Source of the DNA: Chloroflexota bacterium
Lineage (GTDB): Bacteria > Chloroflexota > Anaerolineae > J036 > Brachytrichaceae
Direction of reading: 5' to 3'
Assembly: GCA_023382055.1 (NCBI GenBank)
Contig: JAMCQN010000149.1
Location: 1-35,479 of the forward strand
Length of the DNA: 35,479 bases
Shown here: one piece after another, positions 26,752-35,479 of the stretch
Numbering within the stretch: position 1 is the first letter of the stretch
Layout: the number at the start of each line of letters is the position of its first letter
Translations under genes and position numbers: made by a program
The notes under the pieces: model-generated
Databases searched by the model: none
Seen by the model: only the letters and a program-made list of their open reading frames with translations
What the model was told of the DNA's origin: nothing

Positions 26752-29313
26752 ATGATGAGATTTGACAGGTTTACAGAGCGCGCCCAGGATGTCGCGGCGC
26801 GCGCCTATGAAATATTGCAGCGCTACAGCCACAATCAGGTGGATACCGAACATCTTCTGCTGGCGTTGCTGGAGCAGCCCGATGGCGTCGTTCCAGCGAT
26901 TCTGGAGAAACTAGGAATCAATGTCGAGACGATGTCTGCGAAAGTCAATGACATTTTGAAGGCTTCGCCGCGTGTGAATATCTACGGCGGCGGGGGTGTC
27001 ACCAACCAGGTCTTCATCACGCCTCGCGTCAAGCGCGTGCTCGATCTTGCCAACGAAGAAGCCAATCGTCTCAAGGACGAATATATCAGCACGGAACACA
27101 TCTTCCTCGCCATTGCGAGCGAGCGCAACACCCCGTCGGCGCGCCTGTTGACTGAATTGAATGTCAGCAAAGAGCGCATTTACGAAGTCATCAAGGAAAT
27201 ACGCGGCGGCCAGCGCGTCACTGATCCACAGGCAGAGACCAAGTTCCGCACACTGGAGAAATACTCGCGCGATCTCACCCAGTCTGCCAAAGAAGGAAAA
27301 CTCGACCCGGTTGTTGGGCGCGATGAGGAAATTCTGCGCGTGATCCAGGTGCTCTCGCGCCGCACCAAGAACAACCCGGTCCTCATTGGCGAAGCCGGCG
27401 TCGGCAAAACGGCCATCGTAGAGGGGTTGGCGCAGAAAATCTACGCAGGGGATGTCCCGGAAATCCTGCTGGGCAAAAAAGTTCTATCGCTGGACCTGGC
27501 CGGCATGGTGGCCGGCTCGCGCTTCCGCGGCGACTTTGAAGAGCGCTTGAAGGCCTGCATGGATGAGATCATGCGCAGCGAAGGCGAGATCATCCTGTTC
27601 ATCGACGAATTGCACAATGTCGTCGGCGCCGGCGCGGGCGCGGGCGCCATGGATGCCAGCAATATGCTCAAGCCGGCCCTGTCGCGCGGCGAACTGCAGT
27701 GTGTGGGCGCCACGACGCTCGACGAGTATCGCAAGTACATCGAGAAAGATAGCGCATTGGAACGTCGCTTTGCGCCCGTTTTTGTAGACGAGCCTTCGGT
27801 GGATGAAACGATCGAAATGTTGCGCGGTCTGCGCGACAAGTACGAAGCGCATCACAAGGTGCATATCTCCGATGAAGCGGTGATCGCCGCTGCAAAGCTC
27901 TCATCGCGATACGTCACAGACCGGCGTTTACCGGACAAGGCCATCGATCTGATCGATGAAGCAGCCGCCAAATTGCGCGTCGCGCTTTACACGCTGCCGC
28001 CCGACTTGAAGGCGAAAAAAGCGGAACTGGATAAGATGCGCGCCGAAGAGGAAAGCTCTGCGGCGAACCAGGATTACCAGAAGGCCGCCGAGTGCAAGAC
28101 GCATCGCCTGCGACTGCAGGGCGAGTTTGACGAGGCGCGCGAAAAGTGGCAGCGCGAGAAGAACCTGGATGAGGTGGTTGACGAAGAGGATATCGCCGGC
28201 GTCATCGCACAGTGGACGGGCATTCCGGTCAACCAGATGATGGAAGCGGAGAGCGAGAAGCTCCTGCAGATGGAACAGCGCCTGCACGAGCGCATCATCG
28301 GTCAGGATGAAGCGATTACGGCCGTCAGCGACGCCATCCGGCGCGCTCGCAGCGGATTGAAAGATCCCAACCGGCCGATCGGCTCTTTCATCTTTCTGGG
28401 ATCGTCGGGCGTTGGCAAGACGGAACTGGCTAAAGCTCTGGCGTGGTTCATGTTCGATGACGAAAACGCGATGGTGCGCATCGACATGAGCGAATACCGC
28501 GAAGGCCACACGGTCAGCAGGTTGTTCGGCGCGCCGCCGGGATACGTAGGTTATGAAGAGGGCGGGCAGCTAACCGAAGCCGTGCGCCGCCGCCCGTATC
28601 AGGTGGTCCTGTTCGATGAAATCGAAAAGGCTCATCCGGATGTGTGGAACGCCCTGTTGCAGATTCTGGATGATGGCCGGCTCACCGATGGTCAGGGGCA
28701 CGTGGTGTATTTCAACAACACCGTGTTGATCATGACCAGCAACCTGGGAACTGAGTTCGTACGCAAAGGCGGCACCCTGGGTTTGATCAAACCCGCCGGC
28801 GATGGCGACGCAACCGTTGCGGCTGATCACAAGAAAATCGAAGACGCCCTGAAGCGCACGTTCCGGCCCGAATTCCTGAACCGGATCGATGAGATTATCG
28901 TCTTCGCTCCATTGTCAATCGAAGACGTGGAGCGGATTGTCGAGTTGCAGTTGCGCGAGATCCGCGAGCGCTTGTCCGAGCAGGGTCTGGCGATTGAGAT
29001 GGGGAAATCCGCGCGGCATTGGCTGGCGCGCCAGGGTTACGACGCGGCATTTGGCGCGCGCCCATTGCGCAGAGCCATGCAGAAGTATGTTGAAGGGCCC
29101 TTGAGCGTGCAACTGCTGCAAGGGAAGTTCAAGGCAGGCGACTGCGTGATCGTGAATGCCAACGAAGATGACACGGCTCTCGTCTTTGTCAAAGGCGAGT
29201 GCGGTCCTTCTGAGTGCGTTCCTACTGTGGCGGCAAAGGCACACGATGCCGTGCATAAACCGGTGGCCCACAGCGCAGACATGCCGACGGACAAACCTGT
29301 AGCGGTCGGTTAG
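26752..29313 (+). CDS. clpC: ATP-dependent Clp protease ATP-binding subunit ClpC
   Basis: This 853-residue Hsp100 unfoldase delivers substrates to ClpP. It has a double Clp_N repeat (residues 4-150). The first AAA+ module has Walker A GEAGVGKT at 213-220 and Walker B ILFIDELH at 281-288. A short UVR-like M domain around 425-470 ([16 protein letters not shown]) marks ClpC rather than ClpB, whose middle domain is far longer. The second AAA+ module has GSSGVGKT near 550 and [11 protein letters not shown] near 618. A TLGLIK segment near 675-680 may be the ClpP-contacting loop. Two adjacent ATGs (26752, 26755) are possible starts; GAGGA at 26738-26742 fits both. The mcsA/mcsB/ctsR genes that accompany clpC in Firmicutes are absent. 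Confidence 0.95.
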   Translation: MMRFDRFTERAQDVAARAYEILQRYSHNQVDTEHLLLALLEQPDGVVPAILEKLGINVETMSAKVNDILKASPRVNIYGGGGVTNQVFITPRVKRVLDLANEEANRLKDEYISTEHIFLAIASERNTPSARLLTELNVSKERIYEVIKEIRGGQRVTDPQAETKFRTLEKYSRDLTQSAKEGKLDPVVGRDEEILRVIQVLSRRTKNNPVLIGEAGVGKTAIVEGLAQKIYAGDVPEILLGKKVLSLDLAGMVAGSRFRGDFEERLKACMDEIMRSEGEIILFIDELHNVVGAGAGAGAMDASNMLKPALSRGELQCVGATTLDEYRKYIEKDSALERRFAPVFVDEPSVDETIEMLRGLRDKYEAHHKVHISDEAVIAAAKLSSRYVTDRRLPDKAIDLIDEAAAKLRVALYTLPPDLKAKKAELDKMRAEEESSAANQDYQKAAECKTHRLRLQGEFDEAREKWQREKNLDEVVDEEDIAGVIAQWTGIPVNQMMEAESEKLLQMEQRLHERIIGQDEAITAVSDAIRRARSGLKDPNRPIGSFIFLGSSGVGKTELAKALAWFMFDDENAMVRIDMSEYREGHTVSRLFGAPPGYVGYEEGGQLTEAVRRRPYQVVLFDEIEKAHPDVWNALLQILDDGRLTDGQGHVVYFNNTVLIMTSNLGTEFVRKGGTLGLIKPAGDGDATVAADHKKIEDALKRTFRPEFLNRIDEIIVFAPLSIEDVERIVELQLREIRERLSEQGLAIEMGKSARHWLARQGYDAAFGARPLRRAMQKYVEGPLSVQLLQGKFKAGDCVIVNANEDDTALVFVKGECGPSECVPTVAAKAHDAVHKPVAHSADMPTDKPVAVG

Positions 29314-29336
29314 CCATCGGCGCACGTGACGTTCGA

Positions 29337-29366
29337 AAGCGGAGACGGGATCGTCTCCGCTTTTTC
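29337..29366 (+). terminator. Rho-independent terminator of clpC
   Basis: A perfect 10-bp stem (AAGCGGAGAC at 29337-29346 with GTCTCCGCTT at 29353-29362) and a 6-nt loop, followed by TTTCGTTT. Confidence 0.93.
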
Positions 29367-29385
29367 GTTTCCTCGGGTTAACGCC

Positions 29386-29391
29386 TATAAT
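29386..29391 (+). promoter_or_regulatory. -10 element (TATAAT) for the enolase-superfamily gene
   Basis: A perfect TATAAT lies just past the clpC terminator, with no good -35. Transcription would start near 29398, leaving a leader of about 50 nt. Confidence 0.4.
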
Positions 29392-29446
29392 CTTCGTTGC
29401 GCTCATGCCGTTGAGCGCAATCATTTCTTATCGAAGGCAATATCTT

Positions 29447-30637
29447 ATGAAGATTACAGACCTGAAGTGCGCCATTATTGGCGGAAGCCCCGTTGTGCGG
29501 ATTACCACTGATGAAGGCATCAGCGGGCTCGGGCAGGCCGAAACGCCCAAGAGTTACCTGAAACCCCATGTCCTGTTTTACAAGCAGCACATCGTCGGCG
29601 AGGATCCGACCAACGTTGAACGGGTCATGTTGAAGATACGCCGGCTGGGCGCTTTCAAGCCATGGGGCAGCGCGGTCAGCGCCATCGAAATGGCGCTATG
29701 GGATATTGCGGGCAAGGCGGCCGGCATACCCGTCTATAAGCTGCTGGGTGGAAAGGTGCGCGATAAGGTTCGCATATACAACGGCGGTGTGCGCTTCCCC
29801 ATAAATGGGTCTTCACCGCAAGACTACGCTGATGATGTAGCCAAGATGAAAGCCCGTCCCGAGGGTTTCACCATCGTCAAGGCAAGCATCGGCTGGCACA
29901 GCGCGACGCCGCGCAATGTGCCCAATTTCACCTACGGTGAAGTGATGGATGGACCCGCCCATATCAACAAAGGCCTGCTGACTGAGCGCGGTCTGAAGCA
30001 CGTCATCGCGTGTATCGAGGCGATGAAGTCGGTCTTGGGTGATGAAATCGGGTTGGCGCTGGACTGCGGTCCGGGCTGGACGGTACCCGATGCGATTCGC
30101 CTGGCCAAAGCCGTGGAGCCGCTCAATGTCATGTGGCTGGAAGACCTGGTTTCCGGAGACTATTCACCATCCACACTGGCGGATGTGTACCGTGATATCA
30201 CCATGAGCACGTCTACGCCGATCCATACCGGCGAACAGGTCTACTTGCGGCACAACTTCAAGGAGTTGATCGAGCGGCAGGCCGTGAATATCGTTGGGCC
30301 TGATCCCGCTGATGTCGGCGGCATCGCCGAATTGAAGTGGGTCGCGGAGTATGCCGATCTGCACGGCATCCTGATGGCTCCCCACGGCATCTTCGACGGA
30401 TTGATCGGCCTGGCGGCGCTGGTGCATGCGGCAGCCGCCATGCCGCAGAACTACATCGCGTTTGAGTGCCCGATCGGCAACCCGGCATGGTGGTACGACA
30501 TCATTGAAGGACTGCCGATACCGACGGTGAAGAACGGCATGATCGAGGTATGGAACACGCCGGGTCTGGGCGTCAGTATCAACCCGGACAAGGCACAGCA
30601 GTATTTACGCGAGGAAGATAAGGGCTTTTTCGATTAG
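29447..30637 (+). CDS. Mandelate racemase/muconate lactonizing enzyme family protein
   Basis: This 396-residue enolase-superfamily enzyme abstracts a proton alpha to a carboxylate with Mg2+ help. The metal ligands are D206, E232 and E263 (LDCGPGW, WLEDL, TGEQVY). Probable acid/base residues are K145 (FTIVKAS) and H313 (APHGIFDG). This layout fits the sugar-acid dehydratase branch (mannonate/gluconate type), but the substrate is unknown. AAGG at 29434-29437 supports the ATG at 29447, which begins the conserved first strand MKITDL. A frame opening at 29405 adds 14 unlikely residues. It stands alone downstream of the clpC terminator. Confidence 0.9.
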   Translation: MKITDLKCAIIGGSPVVRITTDEGISGLGQAETPKSYLKPHVLFYKQHIVGEDPTNVERVMLKIRRLGAFKPWGSAVSAIEMALWDIAGKAAGIPVYKLLGGKVRDKVRIYNGGVRFPINGSSPQDYADDVAKMKARPEGFTIVKASIGWHSATPRNVPNFTYGEVMDGPAHINKGLLTERGLKHVIACIEAMKSVLGDEIGLALDCGPGWTVPDAIRLAKAVEPLNVMWLEDLVSGDYSPSTLADVYRDITMSTSTPIHTGEQVYLRHNFKELIERQAVNIVGPDPADVGGIAELKWVAEYADLHGILMAPHGIFDGLIGLAALVHAAAAMPQNYIAFECPIGNPAWWYDIIEGLPIPTVKNGMIEVWNTPGLGVSINPDKAQQYLREEDKGFFD

Positions 30638-30734
30638 TCTCTTTTCCTTTGACAAACGATGCTATGACAAACTCTCAGACAGAGCTAAGCGATTGTTCAG
30701 GTTTGAGAAGATCATGGATGGTTAAGGATAGAGG

Positions 30735-31517
30735 ATGGATATTACTGGTGATACGCCAGAAGAACTGGCGAAACAGGTGTTTGCCCAACGGGCATCCTTC
30801 TATACGACCAGCGCAGCCCATAAAGACCCGCAAGTGCTCGCCAAGGTAGTCGCCCTGGCTAACCCGATACCGGTTTGGCATGCGTTGGATGTGGCGACAG
30901 GCACGGGTCATACGGCTTTTGCTATTGCCCCTTTTGTGACCAGCGTCATTGGCACTGACCTGACGCCCGAGATGCTGGTTGAAGCGCGCAAGCTGCAGAC
31001 CGAGTTGGGTATCGCCAATGTGGATTTCCGGACTGCCGACGCGCACCAACTCCCATTTGAAGATGGCGTTTTCGACCTGGTGACTTCGCGCCGCGCTCCG
31101 CACCACTTTTCGGACATCAACCTGGCATTGCGTGAGATGAGGCGCGTGTTGAAGCCTGGCGGCCGGCTGGTGATCGACGATCGCAGTGTGCCGGAAGATG
31201 ACGACGTCGATACTTGCATGAACCAGTTGGACTGGTATCATGACCAGTCGCACGTGCGCGAATATCGCCCCAGCGAGTGGCGGCGCATGCTGGAGGAGTC
31301 AGGCTTCCAGATTGAGGTCATTGAGCCGTACGTGCAGCATCGACCGTTATCATCACTCACGCACAATGTGGATGCAGAGAACGTCGCACGGATCCATACC
31401 CGGCTGGATAGCTTGAACAGCGAACAGCGCCAGCGCTTTAATTTGATCCATATCGACGGCGTGCTGCACATCAACCATTGGTATATCTTATTGGCTGCTA
31501 TCGCTCAAGCCGATTGA
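30735..31517 (+). CDS. Class I SAM-dependent methyltransferase (UbiE-like)
   Basis: This 260-residue Rossmann-fold methyltransferase has motif I L51-D-V-A-T-G-T-G58, an acidic residue ending the second strand (GTDLTPEML), and motif III-like VLKPGGRLVI. The layout matches the UbiE/MenG/COQ5 group and small-molecule methyltransferases, but the substrate is not evident. The ATG at 30735 follows a GAGG. The next gene (MoaB/MogA) begins 35 nt later on the same strand, so co-transcription is likely. Confidence 0.88.
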   Translation: MDITGDTPEELAKQVFAQRASFYTTSAAHKDPQVLAKVVALANPIPVWHALDVATGTGHTAFAIAPFVTSVIGTDLTPEMLVEARKLQTELGIANVDFRTADAHQLPFEDGVFDLVTSRRAPHHFSDINLALREMRRVLKPGGRLVIDDRSVPEDDDVDTCMNQLDWYHDQSHVREYRPSEWRRMLEESGFQIEVIEPYVQHRPLSSLTHNVDAENVARIHTRLDSLNSEQRQRFNLIHIDGVLHINHWYILLAAIAQAD

Positions 31518-31552
31518 GGAAAAGGACATAATGGCCTGGAGGAAGCAGTCAC

Positions 31553-32068
31553 ATGGGTAGTTCGTCACAACAGCATCGCCAGATTGCCTCAGAACAAGGA
31601 CCGGTTCATGTCGCCATTATTACGGTCAGCGATACGCGAACGCGCGCAACCGACAGCGGCGGCGACCTCATCGAGCAACGTGTGACCAGCCAGGGTCATG
31701 TGGTCGTCTTCCGCGCCATCGTCAGGGATGAGCCAGATCAGATCGGTGGTCTGCTGGACCGCATTGTCGATGACACCGACGCGCGCCTCATGCTTTTCAC
31801 AGGTGGTACTGGCATTGCGCCGCGCGACACTACCTATGATGTGCTCTCGCGTAAACTGGAGAAAACCATGCCCGGCTTCGGCGAGCTATTCCGTATGCTC
31901 AGCTACAGCGAGGTAGGCGCAGCGGCGATGTTATCGCGCGCCGCCGCCGGCACGTATCGCGGACGCGTCATCGTGTCCATGCCCGGCTCGCCCAACGCCG
32001 TGCAGGTCGCGATGGACAAACTGATCATGCCGGAAATCCAGCACCTGGCCTGGGAAGTCGCGCGCTGA
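31553..32068 (+). CDS. Molybdenum cofactor biosynthesis protein MoaB/MogA
   Basis: This 171-residue protein of the MoaB/MogA family adenylates molybdopterin before metal insertion. Characteristic segments are ITVSDTRT near the N-terminus, [13 protein letters not shown] in the middle and [15 protein letters not shown] towards the C-terminus. GGAGGA at 31541-31546 supports the ATG at 31553. Whether the family member is MoaB or MogA in function cannot be told from sequence alone. It fits the need of the Mo hydroxylase about 13 kb away. It converges on the MATE gene with 8 nt between stops. Confidence 0.93.
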   Translation: MGSSSQQHRQIASEQGPVHVAIITVSDTRTRATDSGGDLIEQRVTSQGHVVVFRAIVRDEPDQIGGLLDRIVDDTDARLMLFTGGTGIAPRDTTYDVLSRKLEKTMPGFGELFRMLSYSEVGAAAMLSRAAAGTYRGRVIVSMPGSPNAVQVAMDKLIMPEIQHLAWEVAR

Positions 32069-32076
32069 GAGTCGTC

Positions 32077-33453
32077 TTATATCTTCAGTTGCTTCCAGCG
32101 ACCGCGTTTGTACATCAGGTACATGACCGTGGAACGCCCGGCCCAGTCGATCGCAGTGCCGATCCACACGCCCGCCAAACCAAGACCCAACATCACAGCC
32201 AGCAGGTAGACGGTCGTGATGCGGAAGAAGAAGACGCCGACCAGCGACACCACCATGGGCGATCGCGTATCGCCTGCGCCGCGCAGCGCGCCGCCGAAGA
32301 TGTTCTGCAATGCGATGAAAGGCTGTTCCAACGCCGAGAGTTGAACCGCCATGGTTGCCAGGCCGAGTATCGCCGGCGATGCGCCAAACGCCTTTGCGAT
32401 AGCGCCGCCGAAGACCACGGCGCTCAAGCCTGTCCCCAGCATGACACACACGGCCAGTATGGCGCTGCGCGATGTCGCCAACTCAGCGATCGGTATATTG
32501 CGTGCACCCAGGGCCTGGCCGACGATGGCTGTCGTCGCGACGGAGAGCCCGAAGGCGGGCAGGAATGCCAACGATTCGATGGTGTTGGCAATCTGGTTCG
32601 CCGCTACGACGGCGGTACCCAGGCTGGCGACAATCCCGATAAAGGTAATAAAACCCACGCGCTGGATCAGGCTGTCGATGATGCTGGGTATCGCGATGCG
32701 CAGAATGCGCATGACGTCATGCCAATGCCAGACGAGCATCTCGCGCACCTTCACCTGCAGCTTGCTCATACCCCTGACCATGACGTACAAAGCCATCAGC
32801 CCGCCGATGGCGCGAGCTATAGCCGTCGCCGTGCCGGCGCCGGCTATCTTCAAGGATGGGATGGGGCCCAATCCAAATATCAGCGCCACGGCGAACACGA
32901 TGTTCAGCAGGTTCATGATCAGCGTGATATACATCGGGGTGCGGGTGTCGCCGGTCGCCCGCATGACGCCGGTCATGACCTGCAATGGAAAGGCCACAAT
33001 CGATGTCGAGAGGACGAGTTGGATATAGATGGTTCCCTGGCGTACAACTTCAGGGTCGTTGATCAGCAGGGACATGAACGTATGTGTCAGCGGGATCAGG
33101 ACTACCATACAGATCAGCGAAAAGACAACCGCCAGAGACACCGACTGACCGCTCATCTTCCTAGCCTGGGCAAAGTCGTGCTCACCAAATGCGCGCGCGA
33201 CAAGTGCCATCGACCCTATAGACAGCGCCTGAAATAGCCCGTTCGCGACAAACAGATACGAGCCGCTGATGCCCACTGCGGCCAGAGCAGCCGGATCCCC
33301 CAAGTGACCGATCAGGAATGTGTCTGAGATAAAGACTGCCGACACCAGCAGGTTTTCCAGGACTGATGGAATGGCGAGGGCTATGATCGTGCGGTTCAGA
33401 GATTCAGGTTTTATGTCACCGAGGGTAGCTACGGCAGTGCTTGTCTGTGCCAA
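32077..33453 (-). CDS. MATE family efflux transporter
   Basis: This 458-residue membrane protein has 12 predicted hydrophobic segments in two related halves, as expected for MATE (NorM/DinF-type) cation/drug antiporters. The first helices read [19 protein letters not shown]. Substrates are commonly cationic drugs; the specific one is unknown. The start codon is TTG (33453-33451), with no obvious Shine-Dalgarno; no nearby ATG or GTG gives a better N-terminus. Confidence 0.9.
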   Translation of the reverse strand: MAQTSTAVATLGDIKPESLNRTIIALAIPSVLENLLVSAVFISDTFLIGHLGDPAALAAVGISGSYLFVANGLFQALSIGSMALVARAFGEHDFAQARKMSGQSVSLAVVFSLICMVVLIPLTHTFMSLLINDPEVVRQGTIYIQLVLSTSIVAFPLQVMTGVMRATGDTRTPMYITLIMNLLNIVFAVALIFGLGPIPSLKIAGAGTATAIARAIGGLMALYVMVRGMSKLQVKVREMLVWHWHDVMRILRIAIPSIIDSLIQRVGFITFIGIVASLGTAVVAANQIANTIESLAFLPAFGLSVATTAIVGQALGARNIPIAELATSRSAILAVCVMLGTGLSAVVFGGAIAKAFGASPAILGLATMAVQLSALEQPFIALQNIFGGALRGAGDTRSPMVVSLVGVFFFRITTVYLLAVMLGLGLAGVWIGTAIDWAGRSTVMYLMYKRGRWKQLKI

Positions 33454-33517
33454 GGAATCACGCTCTTCAGGGAGTTCGAATAGGATATCGGTATTGTACT
33501 GTGAACAGGAGGTGTTT

Positions 33518-33866
33518 ATGGATTTATCGTTTCTCCAGGTAGACTACAGGCCCCGCAATCCCTGACAAGACCGATTATGGTATCGGCATGATTGCGTGTG
33601 GGGGCATTCAACTACGCCCACCTGCCCGCATACAAAGCGCACCATCTCAACGTCATGGCGTGCTACGACATCCACATTGAAGCGGCACATAAGACGGCGC
33701 AGGAACACAGCGTTTCAACGGAATACGCAGAACTCGATCAGCTTCCGGCGGATGAAAGAATCGAGATCGTCGACATCGCCGTGCAACCCTGGGCGCAACT
33801 CGAGATCGCTGTAAAGGCGCTGGAGCAGGCAAAAATCTGCTGTGTCAAAAACCGCCGCGACTCCAG
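33518..33866 (+). pseudogene. Gfo/Idh/MocA-family oxidoreductase, frameshifted N-terminal remnant
   Basis: A strong ribosome binding site (AGGAGGTG, 33507-33514) and ATG at 33518 open a frame MDLSFLQVDYRPRNP that stops after 15 codons. The family sequence continues in other frames: DKTDYGIGMIACGGI, then NYAHLPAYKAHHLNVMACYD through EIVDIAVQPWAQLEIAVKALE, then GKNLLCQKP. At least three frameshifts are needed (near 33556, 33608 and 33825) to restore one reading. Only the nucleotide-binding domain start, about 115 of some 370 residues, is present; the rest is gone. The 3' end meets the deaminase gene tail-to-tail. Confidence 0.8.
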
Positions 33867-33869
33867 TGA

Positions 33870-34361
33870 CTAATCCCTCTCCGGCGTCGACCAGAAACCG
33901 ACGTGCACGCTGAGCGCTTCGTCCTCCAGCGCCGGGCCGCAAACCTCGATGCCGCCGACATCCAGGATCGCCCGCGAGTGCGGCAGATTCAGCCCGGAGT
34001 TGCTGCCGGTCAAGCGGTAGAGACTCCGGGCGCTCAGGGCATAAACGACCCGCCTGACGCCGCTCCAGTAGATTGCTCCGGAACACATCGGACAGGGTTC
34101 GGTGCTTGTATACAGTGTGGTATCCGCCAGCTCATGTGGTGAGAACCGGCGCGAAGCCAGGCGCACCAGATTCATTTCTGCATGACACGTGCAGTCGTGC
34201 TCAGTGATGACGGTGTTTTCAGCTTGCAGAAGCGATTGACCCCGGTTCGAGACCAGCAACGCGCCAAACGGATGATTGCCATGCGCGCGCGCCTGGCGGG
34301 CAATGCTGACCGCTATCCTGAGGTAATTGAGGTCGATTTCTTCCAAGCTCTTACTCTCCAT
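33870..34361 (-). CDS. Nucleoside/nucleotide deaminase (cytidine/deoxycytidylate deaminase fold)
   Basis: This 163-residue zinc deaminase has the complete site: H60-A-E62 with E62 the proton shuttle, and P89-C90-x-x-C93. The arrangement is that of guanine deaminase and tRNA adenosine deaminase (TadA-like) proteins; the exact base is not determined. The ATG at 34361 has no clear ribosome binding site. The gene begins 18 nt after the DDAH-like gene stop on the same strand, and the two are likely co-transcribed. Confidence 0.88.
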   Translation of the reverse strand: MESKSLEEIDLNYLRIAVSIARQARAHGNHPFGALLVSNRGQSLLQAENTVITEHDCTCHAEMNLVRLASRRFSPHELADTTLYTSTEPCPMCSGAIYWSGVRRVVYALSARSLYRLTGSNSGLNLPHSRAILDVGGIEVCGPALEDEALSVHVGFWSTPERD

Positions 34362-34379
34362 GATGCAGTCAAAAAGGCG

Positions 34380-35153
34380 CTAGAAACGCAGCGACAGACA
34401 GGTTAACCCGCCATCCATCTTCTGGAACTCCGACATTTCCACGGCGACAGTGTGATAACCAAGCCGTTGTAAGTATGCCTCAAACGTTGGGAATCCAGCC
34501 GCCACCAGGACGACATCATTGACGCGCAGGCAGTTGGCCGCATAAGCTTCGCCGGGTACAGTGCGAACCAGTTCATAATCCCGCAGCGCCGGGTGGTCTG
34601 CCAGCTCAGGAACGACGGCCAGGCGATGATGCCCCAGCGCGGTCATGCCGGTCGTGAGGTGCAGGATGCTACGTCGATCGCGAAAATCGACGCACTGTGA
34701 CGTATATCCCAGGCGCGCCAGCCATGCAGAGAGTTGGCGCGCGCCTTCCTCGTTGGTGCGCCGGGAAATCCCGATGAGAAAGTGACCGTCGCCCGCGTTG
34801 CATACATCTCCGCCTTCGAGTGTGCCCGGGGCGTCGATCATCGATAACGGCCCATAATACTGGCTCAACGTGGCTCTGATCGTCTCAACCTCGCCGGCCC
34901 GCGTCGGCGCGCCCGGATGCGTGAGGATTGCGCCGCGTGGCGTGGCCACCGCTACATCCTCCATAAACGTGGCGTCGGGAAAACGCGTGTCCGCTGCCAG
35001 TCTGGTCAGTGTCAGCCCGGCTTGTGTCAGCGCTGCGCAGTATTGCTCATGCTGTTCAAGCGCCTTCTGGTAATCAGGCACGCCCAGATTGACGGTCGTC
35101 AGACCGTCGGCGAAATTACTGCCCGGCGGTCTCACAATCGCTCGCGTGAACAT
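34380..35153 (-). CDS. Arginine deiminase/DDAH-family amidinohydrolase
   Basis: This 257-residue protein of the guanidino-group-modifying superfamily has all typical catalytic residues: E65-D66 in DATFMEDVAV, E113 in TLEGGD, H165 in SILHLTTGM, and the nucleophile C252 in GGLTCLSLRF near the C-terminus. It fits dimethylarginine dimethylaminohydrolase (dimethylarginine to citrulline and dimethylamine) or a related arginine hydrolase. I chose the ATG at 35153 because GGAGGG precedes it at perfect spacing. A frame to 35195 adds 14 residues and lacks a ribosome binding site. Confidence 0.88.
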   Translation of the reverse strand: MFTRAIVRPPGSNFADGLTTVNLGVPDYQKALEQHEQYCAALTQAGLTLTRLAADTRFPDATFMEDVAVATPRGAILTHPGAPTRAGEVETIRATLSQYYGPLSMIDAPGTLEGGDVCNAGDGHFLIGISRRTNEEGARQLSAWLARLGYTSQCVDFRDRRSILHLTTGMTALGHHRLAVVPELADHPALRDYELVRTVPGEAYAANCLRVNDVVLVAAGFPTFEAYLQRLGYHTVAVEMSEFQKMDGGLTCLSLRF

Positions 35154-35214
35154 GATACCCTCCCTGAAGGCGCTGGTCATGATTTCTACTGACACAGGCT
35201 TGTATCTGTCCGAG

Positions 35215-35243
35215 AGTATAAATGCTCACCGCGCGTCACACAA
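35215..35243 (-). promoter_or_regulatory. Candidate promoter of the DDAH-deaminase operon
   Basis: On the minus strand TTGTGT (35243-35238), a 17-nt spacer and TATACT (35220-35215, 5 of 6). It is weak in the -35. Confidence 0.35.
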
Positions 35244-35421
35244 CCGGAACAACTGGTCAAAAGGATCTGGTAAGAACAGCGAGGGCGAGCGGCAGGCTCA
35301 ATCAGTGACCTTAAGAGGGAGGTCTGTGTCTCCCCATTCCGGATCAAAAGACCAGCAATTCTAAATATGGCTCGGTGAACTGTGGTAATGTCTCGCCCAT
35401 GATGAGAATGGAGCGAGAGTT

Positions 35422-35479
35422 ATGGCTGAGCCGTTGACGTTCAACCAAGTGCTGGGCATACTGAATGCCACCTTCCGCC
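35422..35479 (+). CDS. 5' end of an unknown gene, cut by the window edge
   Basis: An ATG at 35422, about 6 nt after a GGAGCGA segment, opens a frame (MAEPLTFNQVLGILNATFR) that is still open at the window end. Nothing can be said of its function. It is transcribed divergently from the DDAH-like gene. Confidence 0.45.
   Translation, partial: MAEPLTFNQVLGILNATFR

Noticed and set aside
26752..29313. clpC as clpB or clpA
   Set aside because: The middle domain is short and UVR-like rather than the long ClpB coiled coil, and ClpA lacks this domain.

Overview
The window is a piece of a bacterial chromosome of moderately high GC, most likely from an uncultured member of the Chloroflexota. This placement rests on the overall look of the 16S rRNA and on gene content (a long Lhr helicase, coxMSL-ordered molybdenum hydroxylase genes, a DUF6483-type protein, many sugar-acid and cofactor enzymes). 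It is an inference, since no database comparison was possible. The 16S gene at 24370-25866 would settle it.

Layout. 1-1019: an AT-rich, probably acquired pair of minus-strand genes, one of them a candidate restriction-endonuclease-like protein. 1068-6587: PIG-L/LmbE deacetylase and a full-length Lhr helicase, minus strand. 6652-7356: a short-chain dehydrogenase, plus strand. 7375-11620: a tight minus-strand operon (URO-D-family protein, PLP aminotransferase, histidine phosphatase, alpha/alpha-barrel protein). A frameshifted C-terminal scrap of an aldehyde:ferredoxin oxidoreductase lies directly upstream. 11990-13765: a DUF6483-like protein, a strong terminator and an NAD-binding epimerase-like gene. 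13823-14383: elongation factor P with an unusual loop tip. 14609-19226: a molybdenum hydroxylase operon (FAD, 2Fe-2S and Mo subunits, then a MoaD-like ubiquitin-fold protein and an unknown protein). 19312-20322: a 2-hydroxyacid dehydrogenase.

20418-26350 is one complete rRNA operon on the minus strand: tandem promoters, leader, 16S, tRNA-Ile(GAU), tRNA-Ala(UGC), 23S and 5S. The sequences flanking 16S and 23S form long complementary stems (processing stalks). The 16S-23S spacer carries an expanded array of heptamer repeats. Divergent from it, 26752-29313 encodes ClpC, followed by a textbook terminator. 29447-32068: an enolase-superfamily dehydratase/racemase, a SAM methyltransferase and MoaB/MogA. 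32077-33453: a MATE transporter. 33518-33866: a Gfo/Idh/MocA pseudogene broken by several frameshifts. 33870-35153: a nucleoside deaminase and a DDAH/arginine-deiminase-fold hydrolase in one operon. A gene of unknown function starts at 35422 and runs off the end.

Themes. Molybdenum/tungsten enzymes recur: an intact Mo hydroxylase with its own MoaD-like protein, a separate MoaB/MogA, and a dead AOR fragment. Two decayed genes of small-molecule metabolism sit beside intact ones, so this is a region of ongoing gene loss. No phage, transposon or CRISPR array was seen. The least explained pieces are the four-gene URO-D/aminotransferase operon, the left-edge AT-rich pair, the EF-P tip change and the heptamer array inside the rRNA operon.
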